Positions 16,796-25,951 are shown, counted from the first letter of the stretch. The stretch is DNA of 54,446 nucleotides from JBFXDI01 sp050181295 (GCA_050181295.1 JBFXDI010000008.1:1-54446), one strand, 5' to 3'. Translations and numbers: made by a program. Notes: generated from the sequence alone by a model not told the origin.

Positions 16796-19791
16796 TTACA
16801 GCTTCTCAGCCGCCAGCGCGTAGAGGACCGGCTGAAGTGACGTTCCGCCGCCAATCCTCTGTCGCCTGGTAATATCGGCTTTGCCAGTCTTGTGGTCAGT
16901 TACCCGAATGTCGCTCCCCGGGTGCCGCTCGACGAGGTCGATCGACCCACGGAGTTGGAGCCCGGAGTCCAGCTTGACGGCCTCCACCACCGATCTCGGG
17001 TCGGCGTGGCGCCGTTCTCGCCGGTGCGGCAGCCCGAAGGACAGCTCGAAGTGGGCCGGGACGTAGCCCGAGCCATCCTCGCTTGCTCGTCGCAGCCATT
17101 CCCGAAGATCCCGCGAATGCCGGCGATCGCGTCGTCCCAGATGCGCTCGATCGCCGGCGTCAGTTCGTCCCGATATCTAACGGCAACCAAAGCGATGATC
17201 TCATCCAGCGCCTGGCGCGCGGCGTCGATGTTCCCCGGACGAACCGGCAGCAGGCCGGTGTCGAGGAGTTGCGCGAACAGCTCGAACTGGATGTCGTGGA
17301 CCAGCGAGCCGCGGGACAGGGGATCGAGTTCGTCGATCGCCTCCGGCACCTCCCGCGGAGCAAGACTTTGGATCGTCCTAAGGAAGAAGCGGTAGGGGCA
17401 CGCGGCGTAGCTTTCGAGCGCCGTGGGCGAAAATGCCCGTGCGCCGATGCCATGGTGGGTTAGAACAGCCCTCGCAGCCTCGGAGCGGCCCGTCATTCCA
17501 TCTGCCGTGGTCCACGACCGGCTCCACCGCTGATGCCGGAACCGGAGAGCCCGAGCGAGATGCGGATTCGCGCCGAGGAGATAGCGGGCCGCGCCCGGGC
17601 TTTCGCCAGGACGGTTGACGATGCCGCCGAGGATAGCGAGGTCGTGCTCGGCATCGTCGATAGCGTCTGCCGGTTCTGGTGGGGCCGGCCATCCGAGACG
17701 TGCCGTCGTCGCTGTCTCCGCGCGGCGTGCCAGCTCTGCGAAATCCGGTAGCGTTCCGGCGGCCGCTCGAACAGCCTCCAGCGCATAGAAGGAGGGCACG
17801 CGTGGCCGGGCGGTTTCGAGTTCGAGACGCGGATAGGAGAGGAGCAGGTGCCGCTCCGCCGCACCCGCCGCCAACGCGAGGGCCAGTCGCTCGTTGTCGA
17901 TGCGCGTCTGGTTGGTGGCGAGGGCTCCGTCGATCTGCTCCCGGAGGGCATCGAGGAGGATCGGCTCCTCGACGATCTTCTTGGGGAACATCTTCTCGGC
18001 GATGCCGGGGACGAAGACCGTGTCGAAGCTCAATCCGCGAGCCGCCTCGATCGGCCCGACGAATACCTTCCCATACCGGTTTGGCGCCGGCGGCACCGCC
18101 GCTTCGACAAGCATGCCTTCGAGCGTCACAAGCACATCGCGCAGCGTAACCGGTCCGACCGGAGCAAGGGGCGCCAGCTCAGACAGGACTGCGAGAACGC
18201 GGTCCGGCTGCCGCAGCGTTCGGCTTGCAAGAGCTCCGAGGCGATCTAGCCAGTCGCGCCAGTCGGTGGCTTCCAGCAGTCCCGCAAGGTCGTCGATGAG
18301 CGGCAGGGCGTAGGTCTTGAAGGCATCGAGATCATCGAGTGTCCGCCGGAGGGATGCTGCCCGCGCTTGGTCCTCGTCTGCAACCTCTGAAAGGCTCAGT
18401 CGAAGTTCGTTTGCCAGTCCATCGATCCGGCGCCGCCAGCGATCCCGACCGCCAATGACTGCAGCATCGACGATTAATCGCTCCCAGCGTCGCGGTGACC
18501 GGAGCTGGCCGGCCAGTACCGGCCCGTCGTCGGTACGCGGCGCCTCATCCGGCTGCTCGACATCGCTGCCCAACGCCAATGATGTCTCGACGTCGGGCGG
18601 CGTCCAGCGAGCCTCGGCGGGAATGGCTTCCGGCGGCGTACCGTCCGCCTCTGCTTCGGCGACCTGGCCGAGCGAGAGGTACTCGGCGAAACGCCGGGCG
18701 GACAGGCCCTCGGCCGCGCACTTAAGAAGTGCGACAAATGCCCTACCCGCCGGATCTGGCCGAACCGCGCCACGGGCAAAGTGCACCGGTATCTTCGCCC
18801 TGGCAAAGGCCTCATCAACAAGAGTGCGGTAAGCCTCAGGGGCGCGGAGCAAGACCGCCATACGGTCGAATGCGATACCGTCGCGAGCTCTCGCCAAGAC
18901 GCGGCGGGCAATCTCGATCGCTTCACGGCCCTCACCCGGTGCGGAGAAAATCTCCACGGTGTCGTCAGATTCCCGCTCGGAAAGCGCCGTTTCCTCTCGA
19001 AAGAGGCGGCTCTGAAGACGGTGAAGGCTTGTCGAACGAGCCTCATCAGTTGCAGAGAAAACATCCAGGTCTTCGACCGATGCCGAGAGCCGGTCCCGCA
19101 GGTAGCCCAATGTTCGTTCGTCCGCGGCAGGGACGGTGATCAGCAATTCGGGCGCCTGTTCGACGAGCGCTTGGAGCAGCGCGAACTCCACGTCGCTACG
19201 AATGGGGACGTCGAGCAGCAGACTTGGCAGTCCGACCAGGCCTCCGGTAGCCCGGTCTCGGCCCACTGCCTCGGTCGCTGCTATGATTGTCGTCGCCCAG
19301 TCGGCAAAACCCAGCGTCGCCAATTCATTCTCATAGGCCACCATCAGCGACGCCAGGTCAGGAGTGACGGTGGCGATTCGGTCGGCATCCAGTCCTGCCA
19401 GTCGCAGTTCGGCGATCACGTCGGCTATCGCCCGAGGAAAGCCGGGGGTCCCGGCCACACCCTGAAATCGGCCGAGTTTGCCTAGCTGCCGGAATTCGTG
19501 AGCGAAGCGCGCGACGACTGCCTCGACGCCTGGGCGAGACAGCGGAACCAAGCCGTGCTTCGCGAGAAGCGGTGCCGCCAGTATTGCAACCAAATGGGTA
19601 AAGCTCAAGCGATGCCAGCCGAATGCAGCGCCGACGCTGAGGGCGCTCCCCCGAATGGCTTCGTTCGCCGCGTCGAGCGTGGCCGCAACGACCAGAGCCT
19701 CATCGGCGCGTGCCCTTCCAGCCAGCCAAGCCCGGGCTACTTTCACTCTTGATTGGCTGGCGGCAGAGACCGCGACTGTCACCATTGTCAT
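16796..19791 (-). pseudogene. AddB-like helicase/PD-(D/E)XK nuclease, frameshifted and 3'-truncated
   Basis: Most of a roughly 1000-residue AddB-like protein, a class that resects DNA ends with an AddA-type helicase. The ATG at 19791 begins MTMVTVAVSA. The inactivated-helicase region is open down to about 17100, including PIEAARGLSFDTVFVPG and FSPTALESYAACPYRFFLR, whose Cys fits the iron-sulphur nuclease type. Near 17100 the frame shifts by one base; the correct continuation, in another frame, reads EWLRRASEDGSGYVPAHFEL and later GSIDLVERHPGSDIRVTDHK, the nuclease motif. That frame stops at 16796 after LAAEKL, earlier than expected. No AddA-like gene follows; its place is taken by the recombinase-companion relic. 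A programmed or sequencing frameshift cannot be excluded. Confidence 0.75.
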
Positions 19792-19817
19792 TTTTAGTCT
19801 CGCCCCTTTGACTTCTC

Positions 19818-20054
19818 CTACATCTTCCTTCGTCTTTGGAGGAGCGAGGCGGCCCGCAGCGCCTGGTTTGCGTCGTAGATCAGCTGCTCGACGTCGAGCG
19901 CAATCTGGAAAGCCGGACCGGGCTGCCCCTTGTCGACGAGGGCCTCGACCGACTGGGCGACCGCCGCCGCCTCTTTGAGGTGGTCGATCATGATGCGGAG
20001 GCACAGCGCGCTGGCCGTCCCCAGCTCGCGTTTCGAAGGTTTGCGCTTCGGCAT
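19818..20054 (-). CDS. Small hypothetical protein upstream of the AddB-like gene
   Basis: A 78-residue, helical, charged protein beginning MPKRKPSKRELG and ending in LRAASLLQRRRKM. I do not recognise a family. The ATG at 20054 has a GGAGAC ribosome site; a longer frame to 20219 has a poorer translation and no site. It ends 26 bp before the AddB-like gene on the same strand, so the two were probably one transcript. The amphipathic stretch ALVDKGQPGPAFQIALDVEQ suggests a helical adaptor, but nothing more can be said. Confidence 0.55.
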   Translation of the reverse strand: MPKRKPSKRELGTASALCLRIMIDHLKEAAAVAQSVEALVDKGQPGPAFQIALDVEQLIYDANQALRAASLLQRRRKM

Positions 20055-20425
20055 CGCGGTCTCCGTTCCCTTAACGGACACAGCAATGCTTCGGGCGCGC
20101 CGGAAGTGAACCGGAAGCTGAGCAATGCCTTTGCGAAGATTCGGCCCCGTGAGCGAAAGGAGTGCTGAGCTGCCGCGAGACGAGTAGCGGCTGGGATCAG
20201 GCCGGTCGGCGACCGCCATCTTCCCCCAGAATCGGGATGCTCAGGTTGCGGCCGGGGTCCAACCGTCGCCAAGCATTTTCTGAACGGGGTGGGTCGGCTG
20301 TTGTCATTCCAGCCTCCCGCCCGAGTATGCATGGATACGTCCAATCCGCGGTAACCCGGAAACACGCGGGACTGCATCTTAACCCGATGGGTATTATTGG
20401 CCGCGAGCTGGAAGGGAAGCGCTGA
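20055..20425. other. Spacer with no recognisable gene
   Basis: About 370 bp. Open frames on both strands give Arg/Pro-rich translations without a family match. The promoter for the small gene and the AddB-like gene should lie near 20060-20150, but I see no strong hexamers. Confidence 0.35.
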
Positions 20426-20866
20426 CTACAACGCGACTCCGTATTCGCGAAGCTTTTGCTGGGCGGCAAGTACCGCATGCGCCGGGAACTTATCGCGGTG
20501 ACGCACCACTATTGCTTCGCCTGTAAGATCCGCTCTGCCAGCACCGACCAAGATCGTGAAGCCTTGCGTTACCTTCGGGTCTGTTGCCCAATCAATGAGG
20601 CACTGGACGACACCAACGCGCTTCTCCTTCTGCCTGGTCCTCGCCAGTCGCGTTGTGCGCCCGTTCCGCTCGGTTGCTAGCTCCTCCGCCACCGTGACCG
20701 CGGTCCAAAACTCACGCTCCAACTGGCTATCGAACCCTTGCCCCGCGAGCTCTGCCAGTCGCGTCTGACACGCGAGCACCAAATCCGATCGGCCTGCCCT
20801 CCGGGCATTCTCTAACAAGGTTCTCACCAGCTTTGGGTCATTGATCGTTCGGGGATCTGTCGCCAT
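20426..20866 (-). CDS. Hypothetical protein, 146 residues
   Basis: Not recognised. The ATG at 20866 begins MATDPRTINDPKLVRTLLEN; a longer frame to 20929 is possible but adds an atypical segment. The first 60 residues are helical and charged, and the C-terminal half (about 85-146, from RVGVVQCLIDWATDP to HAVLAAQQKLREYGVAL) looks like a compact alpha/beta domain. There is no signal peptide or membrane segment. It stands alone between the AddB-like relic and another unknown gene, all on the minus strand, in a stretch otherwise given to DNA-processing and restriction genes. Confidence 0.55.
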   Translation of the reverse strand: MATDPRTINDPKLVRTLLENARRAGRSDLVLACQTRLAELAGQGFDSQLEREFWTAVTVAEELATERNGRTTRLARTRQKEKRVGVVQCLIDWATDPKVTQGFTILVGAGRADLTGEAIVVRHRDKFPAHAVLAAQQKLREYGVAL

Positions 20867-21042
20867 CGTGCGGTTCCTCAATCTGCAGGTGACCAATTTG
20901 GACGGAGTTGCAATGTTTATTAAGTGCACCTCTGGATTTTCGAAAATTTTATCTCGAAGTTCGCCCGGTTGAACAGGTCCTCGAGTTATACGCCTCGGGG
21001 CGTTGCACCGAGAGTTGTCGCAAACACCCTAGGCCTGCAGCT

Positions 21043-21657
21043 CTATTCTGGTTCGTAGACGTTGGTAGGAACGGCCTTCCGCAGAAGGATTCCGATCGTC
21101 ATACGCTGCTGACCGGGGTTGAGATGATCGTACCGCTTCTCAACACCATACTGCCGCGCGACGGCATAAAGACGTTCGAGGTCAAGGGTCCCGTCGGTCC
21201 GCTTCACTTTGGCGTCCAGCCAGCGGTTGAAAGGCCCTGACGCCGTCGTCTTTTGCCATGCTTCCCTCTGCTCTCTGGTAACCTTCATCGACCGGTTCCG
21301 ATCGACCCCCGGCCGGCGATATCGAGCTGCGCTCGAGAAAAGACTTTCACGGGTGATGCGCAATCCGGGTCTCTCGATAACGTAGCCGATCGCCTCCATG
21401 ATCTGGCGTGCCATGTGACCAATCATTTGTTTTATGCGATCCTCGGCTATTTCAGGCCCAAACTCGGTCAATAGTCCGGGCGCCAAGGGTTCTACGGCAG
21501 CGCGATCCAGAAAAGTGGCGGTCTCCATTCGGACCACGTTCTCTGGCAGCTTCATAAACTGCCACAGCTCTCGGCCCACTTCGGTCTCGTAAAGGTCCCT
21601 GAAGTTCTGGGGCTGATATTCCAATCCTTTCAGATTGGACACGCCGCGCATCCACAT
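21043..21657 (-). CDS. Hypothetical protein, 204 residues
   Basis: Not recognised. From ATG 21657 (preceded by GGAGGG) it begins MWMRGVSNLKGLEYQPQNF; another ATG at 21678 sits at the expected transcription start and would give 211 residues on a leaderless message. Residues about 1-85 are helical. The C-terminal part (about 120-204, from REQREAWQKTTASGPFNRWL to the end) resembles a small DNA-binding-like module, with a basic stretch around KRTDGTLDLERLYAVARQYG. A strong promoter and palindromic operator lie just upstream, so expression is probably regulated. No partner gene is obvious. Confidence 0.6.
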   Translation of the reverse strand: MWMRGVSNLKGLEYQPQNFRDLYETEVGRELWQFMKLPENVVRMETATFLDRAAVEPLAPGLLTEFGPEIAEDRIKQMIGHMARQIMEAIGYVIERPGLRITRESLFSSAARYRRPGVDRNRSMKVTREQREAWQKTTASGPFNRWLDAKVKRTDGTLDLERLYAVARQYGVEKRYDHLNPGQQRMTIGILLRKAVPTNVYEPE

Positions 21658-21684
21658 CACACCCTCCATATGTAACATGTGTCT

Positions 21685-21713
21685 TTAATACGTGGCCTGT
21701 TGACATATGTCAA
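21685..21713 (-). promoter_or_regulatory. Near-consensus promoter with palindromic operator
   Basis: On the minus strand TTGACA (21713-21708) and TATTAA (21690-21685) are separated by exactly 17 bp. The -35 hexamer is half of a perfect 14-bp palindrome, TTGACATATGTCAA, at 21700-21713. A repressor bound there would block RNA polymerase from the 204-residue gene. Confidence 0.7.
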
Positions 21714-22244
21714 TAGTACGCCAGTCCATGCCAACGTCGTGTTTGGCTCACTGGTCGCCGGCCCGCCTTAACCCCGGCTTCTCCGGCGGAACGCCTGCGC
21801 GCTGCGGCCGCCGGTTGCGGTCTGGGGACGCTGTCCCATGTTGTCCGAAATCCGCCGAGGCATGCTGCGCAAATGCCCGTAATCCTGGGGCAGCGCTTCA
21901 CCATCTTCACCGCCTCGCAAGGTCGAAACGGCCAGTCTCTGTCCCCTTGCGGCCGCCAGGTCGAGTCGATTGCCCCGCGACTGCATCGATGCCGAGCACA
22001 TTGCCGTTGTGGTCGGTATTAACGACCGATCAGGGTAGGGGGTGCCCCATCACGGCGAAGGCGAACGTCGGCAAGAGCTAGTTCGGCAAGGCGAATCCGA
22101 CGACGATGGGAAGTTGTCATCGCCGCCTATCCCAGGTTCACGCCTTTGCGAATGCTGGAAGAAGGCCGCTGTCCGCGAGGTGGCTCATAAGCCTTAGTGG
22201 CAGATGACCGAGACAGCTCGAAGCTCGCAACGATGTACTTCTCC
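21714..22244. other. Spacer with no recognisable gene
   Basis: About 530 bp. Open frames on either strand are interrupted and have no family signature. It may hold a decayed gene, but I cannot name one. The end of the XRE gene borders it on the right. Confidence 0.35.
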
Positions 22245-22496
22245 TTATGGGCCGCGCTCTATGGCGCGGAGGGCGCCCCTCAGTAGCTGCAACGGTTCGC
22301 GGCCGAGAGCGTGGGCCACGGCGACCAGCTCGATGAGATCGAGGCGGCGTTCGCCTCCCTCATATTTCGCGACAAAGGACTGAGGCCGACCCATGGCGCC
22401 CGCGACCTGCGTCTGGGTCATGCCGGCGGCTCTGCGCGTTGCCTTGAGGAACTGCGATAGGCGCCGCTGTTCCTCTGAATGGATGGATTTCGCCAT
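22245..22496 (-). CDS. XRE-family HTH regulator
   Basis: An 83-residue protein that is little more than an HTH of the XRE/Cro type: LSQFLKATRRAAGMTQTQVA begins the domain and SFVAKYEGGERRLDLIELVA completes it (about residues 13-72). It is divergent from an Mrr-like endonuclease gene with about 110 bp between starts, the arrangement of restriction controller (C) proteins, which delay nuclease expression until methylation is established. Palindromic motifs lie in the shared upstream region. Its role as controller is inferred from size and position only. Confidence 0.8.
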   Translation of the reverse strand: MAKSIHSEEQRRLSQFLKATRRAAGMTQTQVAGAMGRPQSFVAKYEGGERRLDLIELVAVAHALGREPLQLLRGALRAIERGP

Positions 22497-22539
22497 GCGC
22501 CCCGGCCGTCACGAGCGCCGCGAAAATCATCCCCAGATC

Positions 22540-22548
22540 GGATTATCC
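22540..22548. promoter_or_regulatory. Small palindrome in the XRE/endonuclease divergent region
   Basis: GGATTATCC is a perfect 9-bp palindrome; a related TGGATATTGG lies about 8 bp further on. They sit between the two divergent starts and are candidate operator half-sites for the XRE protein. Confidence 0.35.
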
Positions 22549-22608
22549 CAAAACTGGATATTGGCCGTGACGTATGGCTTCGTGGTTGGACCACGACGAG
22601 AGGGGGCG

Positions 22609-23565
22609 ATGATGACGGCGAATGAAGTCGATACGGAAACGCAAACCGGCGGACCGGCACCAATCCGCTACATCAAGCTCGGCCGGAACGGTGTCTGGGC
22701 CGCCCGCGGGATCGCCAATGGCGAGCTGCCCTTCAGCCATCGCGAGGTTCCTCACGAGGTGGCCCTGACCGGTGACCGGGGCCGCATCGTCGGCCATCTG
22801 ATGGCGCTCGGCCGGCCGCAGATCGGCGCCTCGAGCGCGGCGCGCGAAGTCCTCGATTTCTACACCCTGGGCGAGGACGCTATCTGGATCACCTTTGCGG
22901 AGGGCCGGATGTGGTGGACGCGCGCTAAGGCGGGCGTCGTATGGCGCGAGGCGGGCGACGATTACGCGCCGAGGATCCGGCACACCATCGGCGGATGGAC
23001 CGACAAGGACGTCAGCGGTGTCCCGCTCACGACCGACCGCTTAACGACTCGCCTGACTAAGGTGGCGAGCTTCCGCCAGACCATCTGCCGGGTCGAGGAC
23101 GAGGACTACGTCCGCCGAAAAATCGCCGGCGAAGAAGAGCCCCTTGTCCGTCGCGCCCGAGAAGCATCGGGATCGCTTACGACCGTAGCCGAGGACCTTA
23201 TCGCCGCCCTCCATTGGGCGGACTTCGAAACCCTCATCGACATCGTTCTCGCGCGCGGCGGGTGGCATCGCATATCGGCGCTCGGCGGGACAATGAAGGA
23301 TGCCGACCTCGTCGTCGAACAGGCCCTCACGGGAGAAACGGCCCTGGTCCAGGTTAAGTCGGCGTCCGACCAGCGCGAGCTCGACGGCTACATCGAGATC
23401 CTTGATGGGAATCCAGCCTGGTCGCGAATGATCTACGCCTGCCACTCGCCGAAAGGCCGGTTGGTGGCCGACCGCTCCGACGTCCTCATCTGGACGCGGG
23501 AGCGGTTGGCCGAGATTGCCTTGAAGAATGGTCTATTTGGCTGGATTGCTTCCCGGGTGGCTTAG
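22609..23565 (+). CDS. Mrr-like restriction endonuclease
   Basis: A 318-residue protein with a C-terminal PD-(D/E)XK-type domain: DFETLIDIVLARGGWHRISA (205-224), then DADLVVEQ (231-238) and LVQVKS (246-251), giving the Asp...Gln-x-Lys pattern of Mrr-cat-like nucleases. The N-terminal 150 residues form an unrecognised domain rich in Trp and beta-strand pattern that may read modified or specific DNA. The ATG has a GAGAGGGGG ribosome site. It is divergent from an XRE regulator and converges on a DUF5681 gene, overlapping its end by 33 bp; the ParB-domain methyltransferase beyond could be its cognate modification enzyme. Restriction of methylated DNA, as for Mrr, is the alternative. Confidence 0.72.
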   Translation: MMTANEVDTETQTGGPAPIRYIKLGRNGVWAARGIANGELPFSHREVPHEVALTGDRGRIVGHLMALGRPQIGASSAAREVLDFYTLGEDAIWITFAEGRMWWTRAKAGVVWREAGDDYAPRIRHTIGGWTDKDVSGVPLTTDRLTTRLTKVASFRQTICRVEDEDYVRRKIAGEEEPLVRRAREASGSLTTVAEDLIAALHWADFETLIDIVLARGGWHRISALGGTMKDADLVVEQALTGETALVQVKSASDQRELDGYIEILDGNPAWSRMIYACHSPKGRLVADRSDVLIWTRERLAEIALKNGLFGWIASRVA

Positions 23566-23997
23566 GCGAGCCTCCTCGGCCTGGCGCTTCGCCCGCGCCT
23601 CCTCACTCCGCCCAGCCATTTCATCGATCTTGGCCATGAGCCACGCTGTCGAAGTGTCGGGAGCGTCGTACTCGGAGGGTGGCGAGAGGTCGGAAGACGA
23701 AAGAAGGTTGATAACGGCCTTCATGGCCGACCTGTCCCCCTTCATCGCATCCCGAGTCAGCTTCCGCAGGATCAAATCAAGCTGCGACGCTCTTCTTTTG
23801 ACACCATTGTCGAGGTAGCTCACCTTCTCCTGAACGATCTCGATGAGTGCCCCTCGAAGGGTGGCCGGGCCAACCTTCGACTTCTTCGGTCTCCCGCGCG
23901 GATTTCCGCTCCTCCCCTTCTTGAACTGGTGCTCCTTCGGAGGCCGGCCGAAGCCGACCTCGTATGTCGCGCCCTTGTCGGCGGGTCTCTTGGTCAT
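23533..23997 (-). CDS. DUF5681 protein
   Basis: A 154-residue protein starting with the family signature YEVGFGRPPKEHQFKKGRSG, then NPRGRPKK, a basic, probably DNA-binding N-terminus. The rest is helical and charged. DUF5681 proteins are found beside phage terminases and methyltransferases in alphaproteobacteria; their function is not established. The ATG overlaps the stop of the methyltransferase by 4 bp, so the two are coupled, and the 3' end overlaps the convergent endonuclease gene. A second, divergent DUF5681 gene lies at 32587-33183 beside a terminase relic. Confidence 0.8.
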   Translation of the reverse strand: MTKRPADKGATYEVGFGRPPKEHQFKKGRSGNPRGRPKKSKVGPATLRGALIEIVQEKVSYLDNGVKRRASQLDLILRKLTRDAMKGDRSAMKAVINLLSSSDLSPPSEYDAPDTSTAWLMAKIDEMAGRSEEARAKRQAEEARLSHPGSNPAK

Positions 23998-25298
23998 TCC
24001 GCGGCCTCCCGCGCGGCGGCGGCCGAGTCAAAGCTCACGCCGGTTGCCTCGTTGACGGCGTCCTTGCCTGTGAATGCTTGCCATCGCCGGATGGCGAGAT
24101 CGACGAACTTGGGCTCGAGCTCGATGAGCATGGCCTTCCGCCCGACCCGCTCGGCCGCTAGCAAGGTCGAGCCCGACCCGCCGAAAACGTCGAGGACAGG
24201 ATCGCCTCGGCGGGTGCAGTCCTTGATCGCGTCCGCGATCATCGCCACCGGCTTTACCGTCGGATGGGAATGGAGGTCGCGAAGGCGATCCCGGCCGAAG
24301 GAATTTACGCCGGCATAGTGCCAGACGTTGCTCCGGCTCCGGCCGTGTCGGCCGAGCTCGATGTTGTTGAGGTGGGGATCGGCGCCGGTCCGAAAGACCC
24401 CGATCAGCTCATGCTGGCTTCGATAGAAGCTCCCCTGACCGGCGTTGTTCTTCACCCATGCGATGAGGTTCAGCATGGCCGGATAGACGCTCCGGCCCGC
24501 CTCGATCAGGTCACCGACGTGGCGCCAGTCCATGCACACGAAGTGGACGGCGCCCGAACGGGAATGATTGGCGGCATTGGTCAGCGTCGCCTTGAGAAAG
24601 GCTACGAAGTCGTCACGGCTCATTTCGCCGGAGGCCATCGCGAACTCGTCGTGGCGAACGCTGCCGCGTCCGACGATGCCGGCAACACGGACGTTGTATG
24701 GCGGGTCGGTGAACACCATCGCGGCGCTGGTGTCGCCGCAGAGCCTGGAGACGTCCTCGGACGAGCGGGCGTCGCCGCAAAGCATCCGGTGCGGGCCGAG
24801 CAGCCAGAGATCACCAGGCCTCGAGATGGGCGGCCCGTCGTCAACCTCGCCCACCTCATCCGCCGGATCAGCGGAATCCGCCTCATGATCGAGGAGGAGC
24901 TGGTCGATCTCCGGCGCCTCGAAGCCGATGCTCAGCGGGTCGAATCCGTCGAGCACGATCAGCTCGCTCAGCTCGGCCGCCAGCTTCTCGCGGTCCCATC
25001 CCGCGTTCTGCGCGATCTTGTTGTCGGCGAGCATGAGCCGGCGCTTCTGCTCTTCCGTCAGCCCTGAAACCATGATGGTCGGGACCGTCGGCAGGTTCAG
25101 CTCCTTCGCCGCGGCCAGACGGCCGTGGCCGGCGATGATAACATCGCCCTCGTCAATGAGGATGGGGCTGGTGAAGCCGAACTCGGCGATGCTCCTGGCG
25201 AGCTGCTGGACCTGCTTTCGCGGGTGCGTTCGGGCGTTGCGAGGGTTGGTCGAGAGCGCCGCAACCGGGCGCAATTCGACCCTCAGGTTCGAAGACAT
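23994..25298 (-). CDS. ParB-domain DNA methyltransferase (N6-A/N4-C, beta class)
   Basis: A 434-residue fusion. Residues 1-110 are a ParB/Srx-type domain with the nucleotide-binding GHGR box at 57-60 (DVIIAGHGRLAAAKEL). Residues about 160-415 are an amino-methyltransferase with the catalytic TDPPYN (197-202) before the SAM motif DVFGGSGSTLL (370-380), the beta-class order. It should methylate adenine or cytosine in a short site, while the ParB part may use CTP or position it on DNA. The ATG at 25298 is the first Met in the domain; the frame extends upstream but adds no family sequence. It is coupled to the DUF5681 gene. A role as modification partner of the Mrr-like enzyme is possible but unproven. 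Confidence 0.88.
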   Translation of the reverse strand: MSSNLRVELRPVAALSTNPRNARTHPRKQVQQLARSIAEFGFTSPILIDEGDVIIAGHGRLAAAKELNLPTVPTIMVSGLTEEQKRRLMLADNKIAQNAGWDREKLAAELSELIVLDGFDPLSIGFEAPEIDQLLLDHEADSADPADEVGEVDDGPPISRPGDLWLLGPHRMLCGDARSSEDVSRLCGDTSAAMVFTDPPYNVRVAGIVGRGSVRHDEFAMASGEMSRDDFVAFLKATLTNAANHSRSGAVHFVCMDWRHVGDLIEAGRSVYPAMLNLIAWVKNNAGQGSFYRSQHELIGVFRTGADPHLNNIELGRHGRSRSNVWHYAGVNSFGRDRLRDLHSHPTVKPVAMIADAIKDCTRRGDPVLDVFGGSGSTLLAAERVGRKAMLIELEPKFVDLAIRRWQAFTGKDAVNEATGVSFDSAAAAREAAE

Positions 25299-25497
25299 GA
25301 TTTTCTCCACGCGCAAGCGGCTCGGAGCGCGCTGCGCTATGTTTGAGTCAGGGAAAAAATCAGGCTCGAACGCCTTGTTGCGGACGATTTCCGCACCGGG
25401 CCACTGGCACCGGCCAAGGCATGCTGCGCCACGATATGACGCCGCATTTCGGCGGGGCACAGCCCCGCGAGGCCTGTAACGAATTCTGCATGATGGG

Positions 25498-25518
25498 CAT
25501 CGCGGCGTCGCCGCGATG
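25498..25518. promoter_or_regulatory. 21-bp perfect palindrome
   Basis: CATCGCGGCG, one base, CGCCGCGATG: 10-bp arms with a single central base. The one-base gap rules out a normal RNA hairpin loop and suggests a dimeric protein-binding site. It touches the first twin site. Confidence 0.65.
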
Positions 25519-25541
25519 CGGTAGGCACAGCCGTTACCGCA
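25517..25541. promoter_or_regulatory. Twin palindromic site 1
   Basis: A 25-bp element with arms TGCGGTA and TACCGCA and an 11-bp centre (GGCACAGCCGT). The same arms and spacing recur at 25558-25582, 41 bp away, close to four helical turns, so two dimers would sit on one face of the DNA. Confidence 0.7.
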
Positions 25542-25557
25542 TCGCCACCTTGCGTAC

Positions 25558-25582
25558 TGCGGTAGTCACAGACATTACCGCA
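25558..25582. promoter_or_regulatory. Twin palindromic site 2
   Basis: Arms TGCGGTA and TACCGCA are identical to site 1; the centre differs slightly (GTCACAGACAT) but keeps CACAG. Candidate ligands are the recombinase, the ParB proteins or an unlinked repressor. Confidence 0.7.
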
Positions 25583-25951
25583 GCAATCCGTCGCCCCTAG
25601 TAAATGCCGCAGTTATCATTCGAACGCAAGCACGAGTTGCCTCGACGGAGGCGCGACGCGCTGCCGCTATGGCCAATGCCTCGGCGCACTCCACCGCCCG
25701 AGTAAGCCGGTCCCGTCGCTCGGTTACGCCGAGACGGGGCCGGCGCGCCTCATTCCATTTAGCGGTGCAACAATCGCACGGCATCGGTCGGCGTTCGGCC
25801 GACCAGGTGGGCCCCGAACGGGTTCGCCGTCATCCCCACCGCCGCGCTTGATCCGCCCCACCGTGCGGCGTCTCCTGCGGTCCCCGCGCTTCCGGGTCCG
25901 GGTCCCCCTCCGAAGGTGCACCGAGGATGCGGAGCGGTCCTTCGGGCATAC

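Larger units (their letters stand above)
25299..25951. other. Regulatory/attachment-like spacer
   Basis: About 650 bp with no convincing gene; short frames (for example 25575-25784 minus) lack family matches. The left half holds three palindromic sites, listed separately, just upstream of the ParB-domain methyltransferase and downstream of the ParB operon. Confidence 0.5.

Noticed and set aside
25575..25784. 69-residue minus frame in the palindrome region
   Set aside because: It overlaps a twin site, has no ribosome site and no family resemblance.
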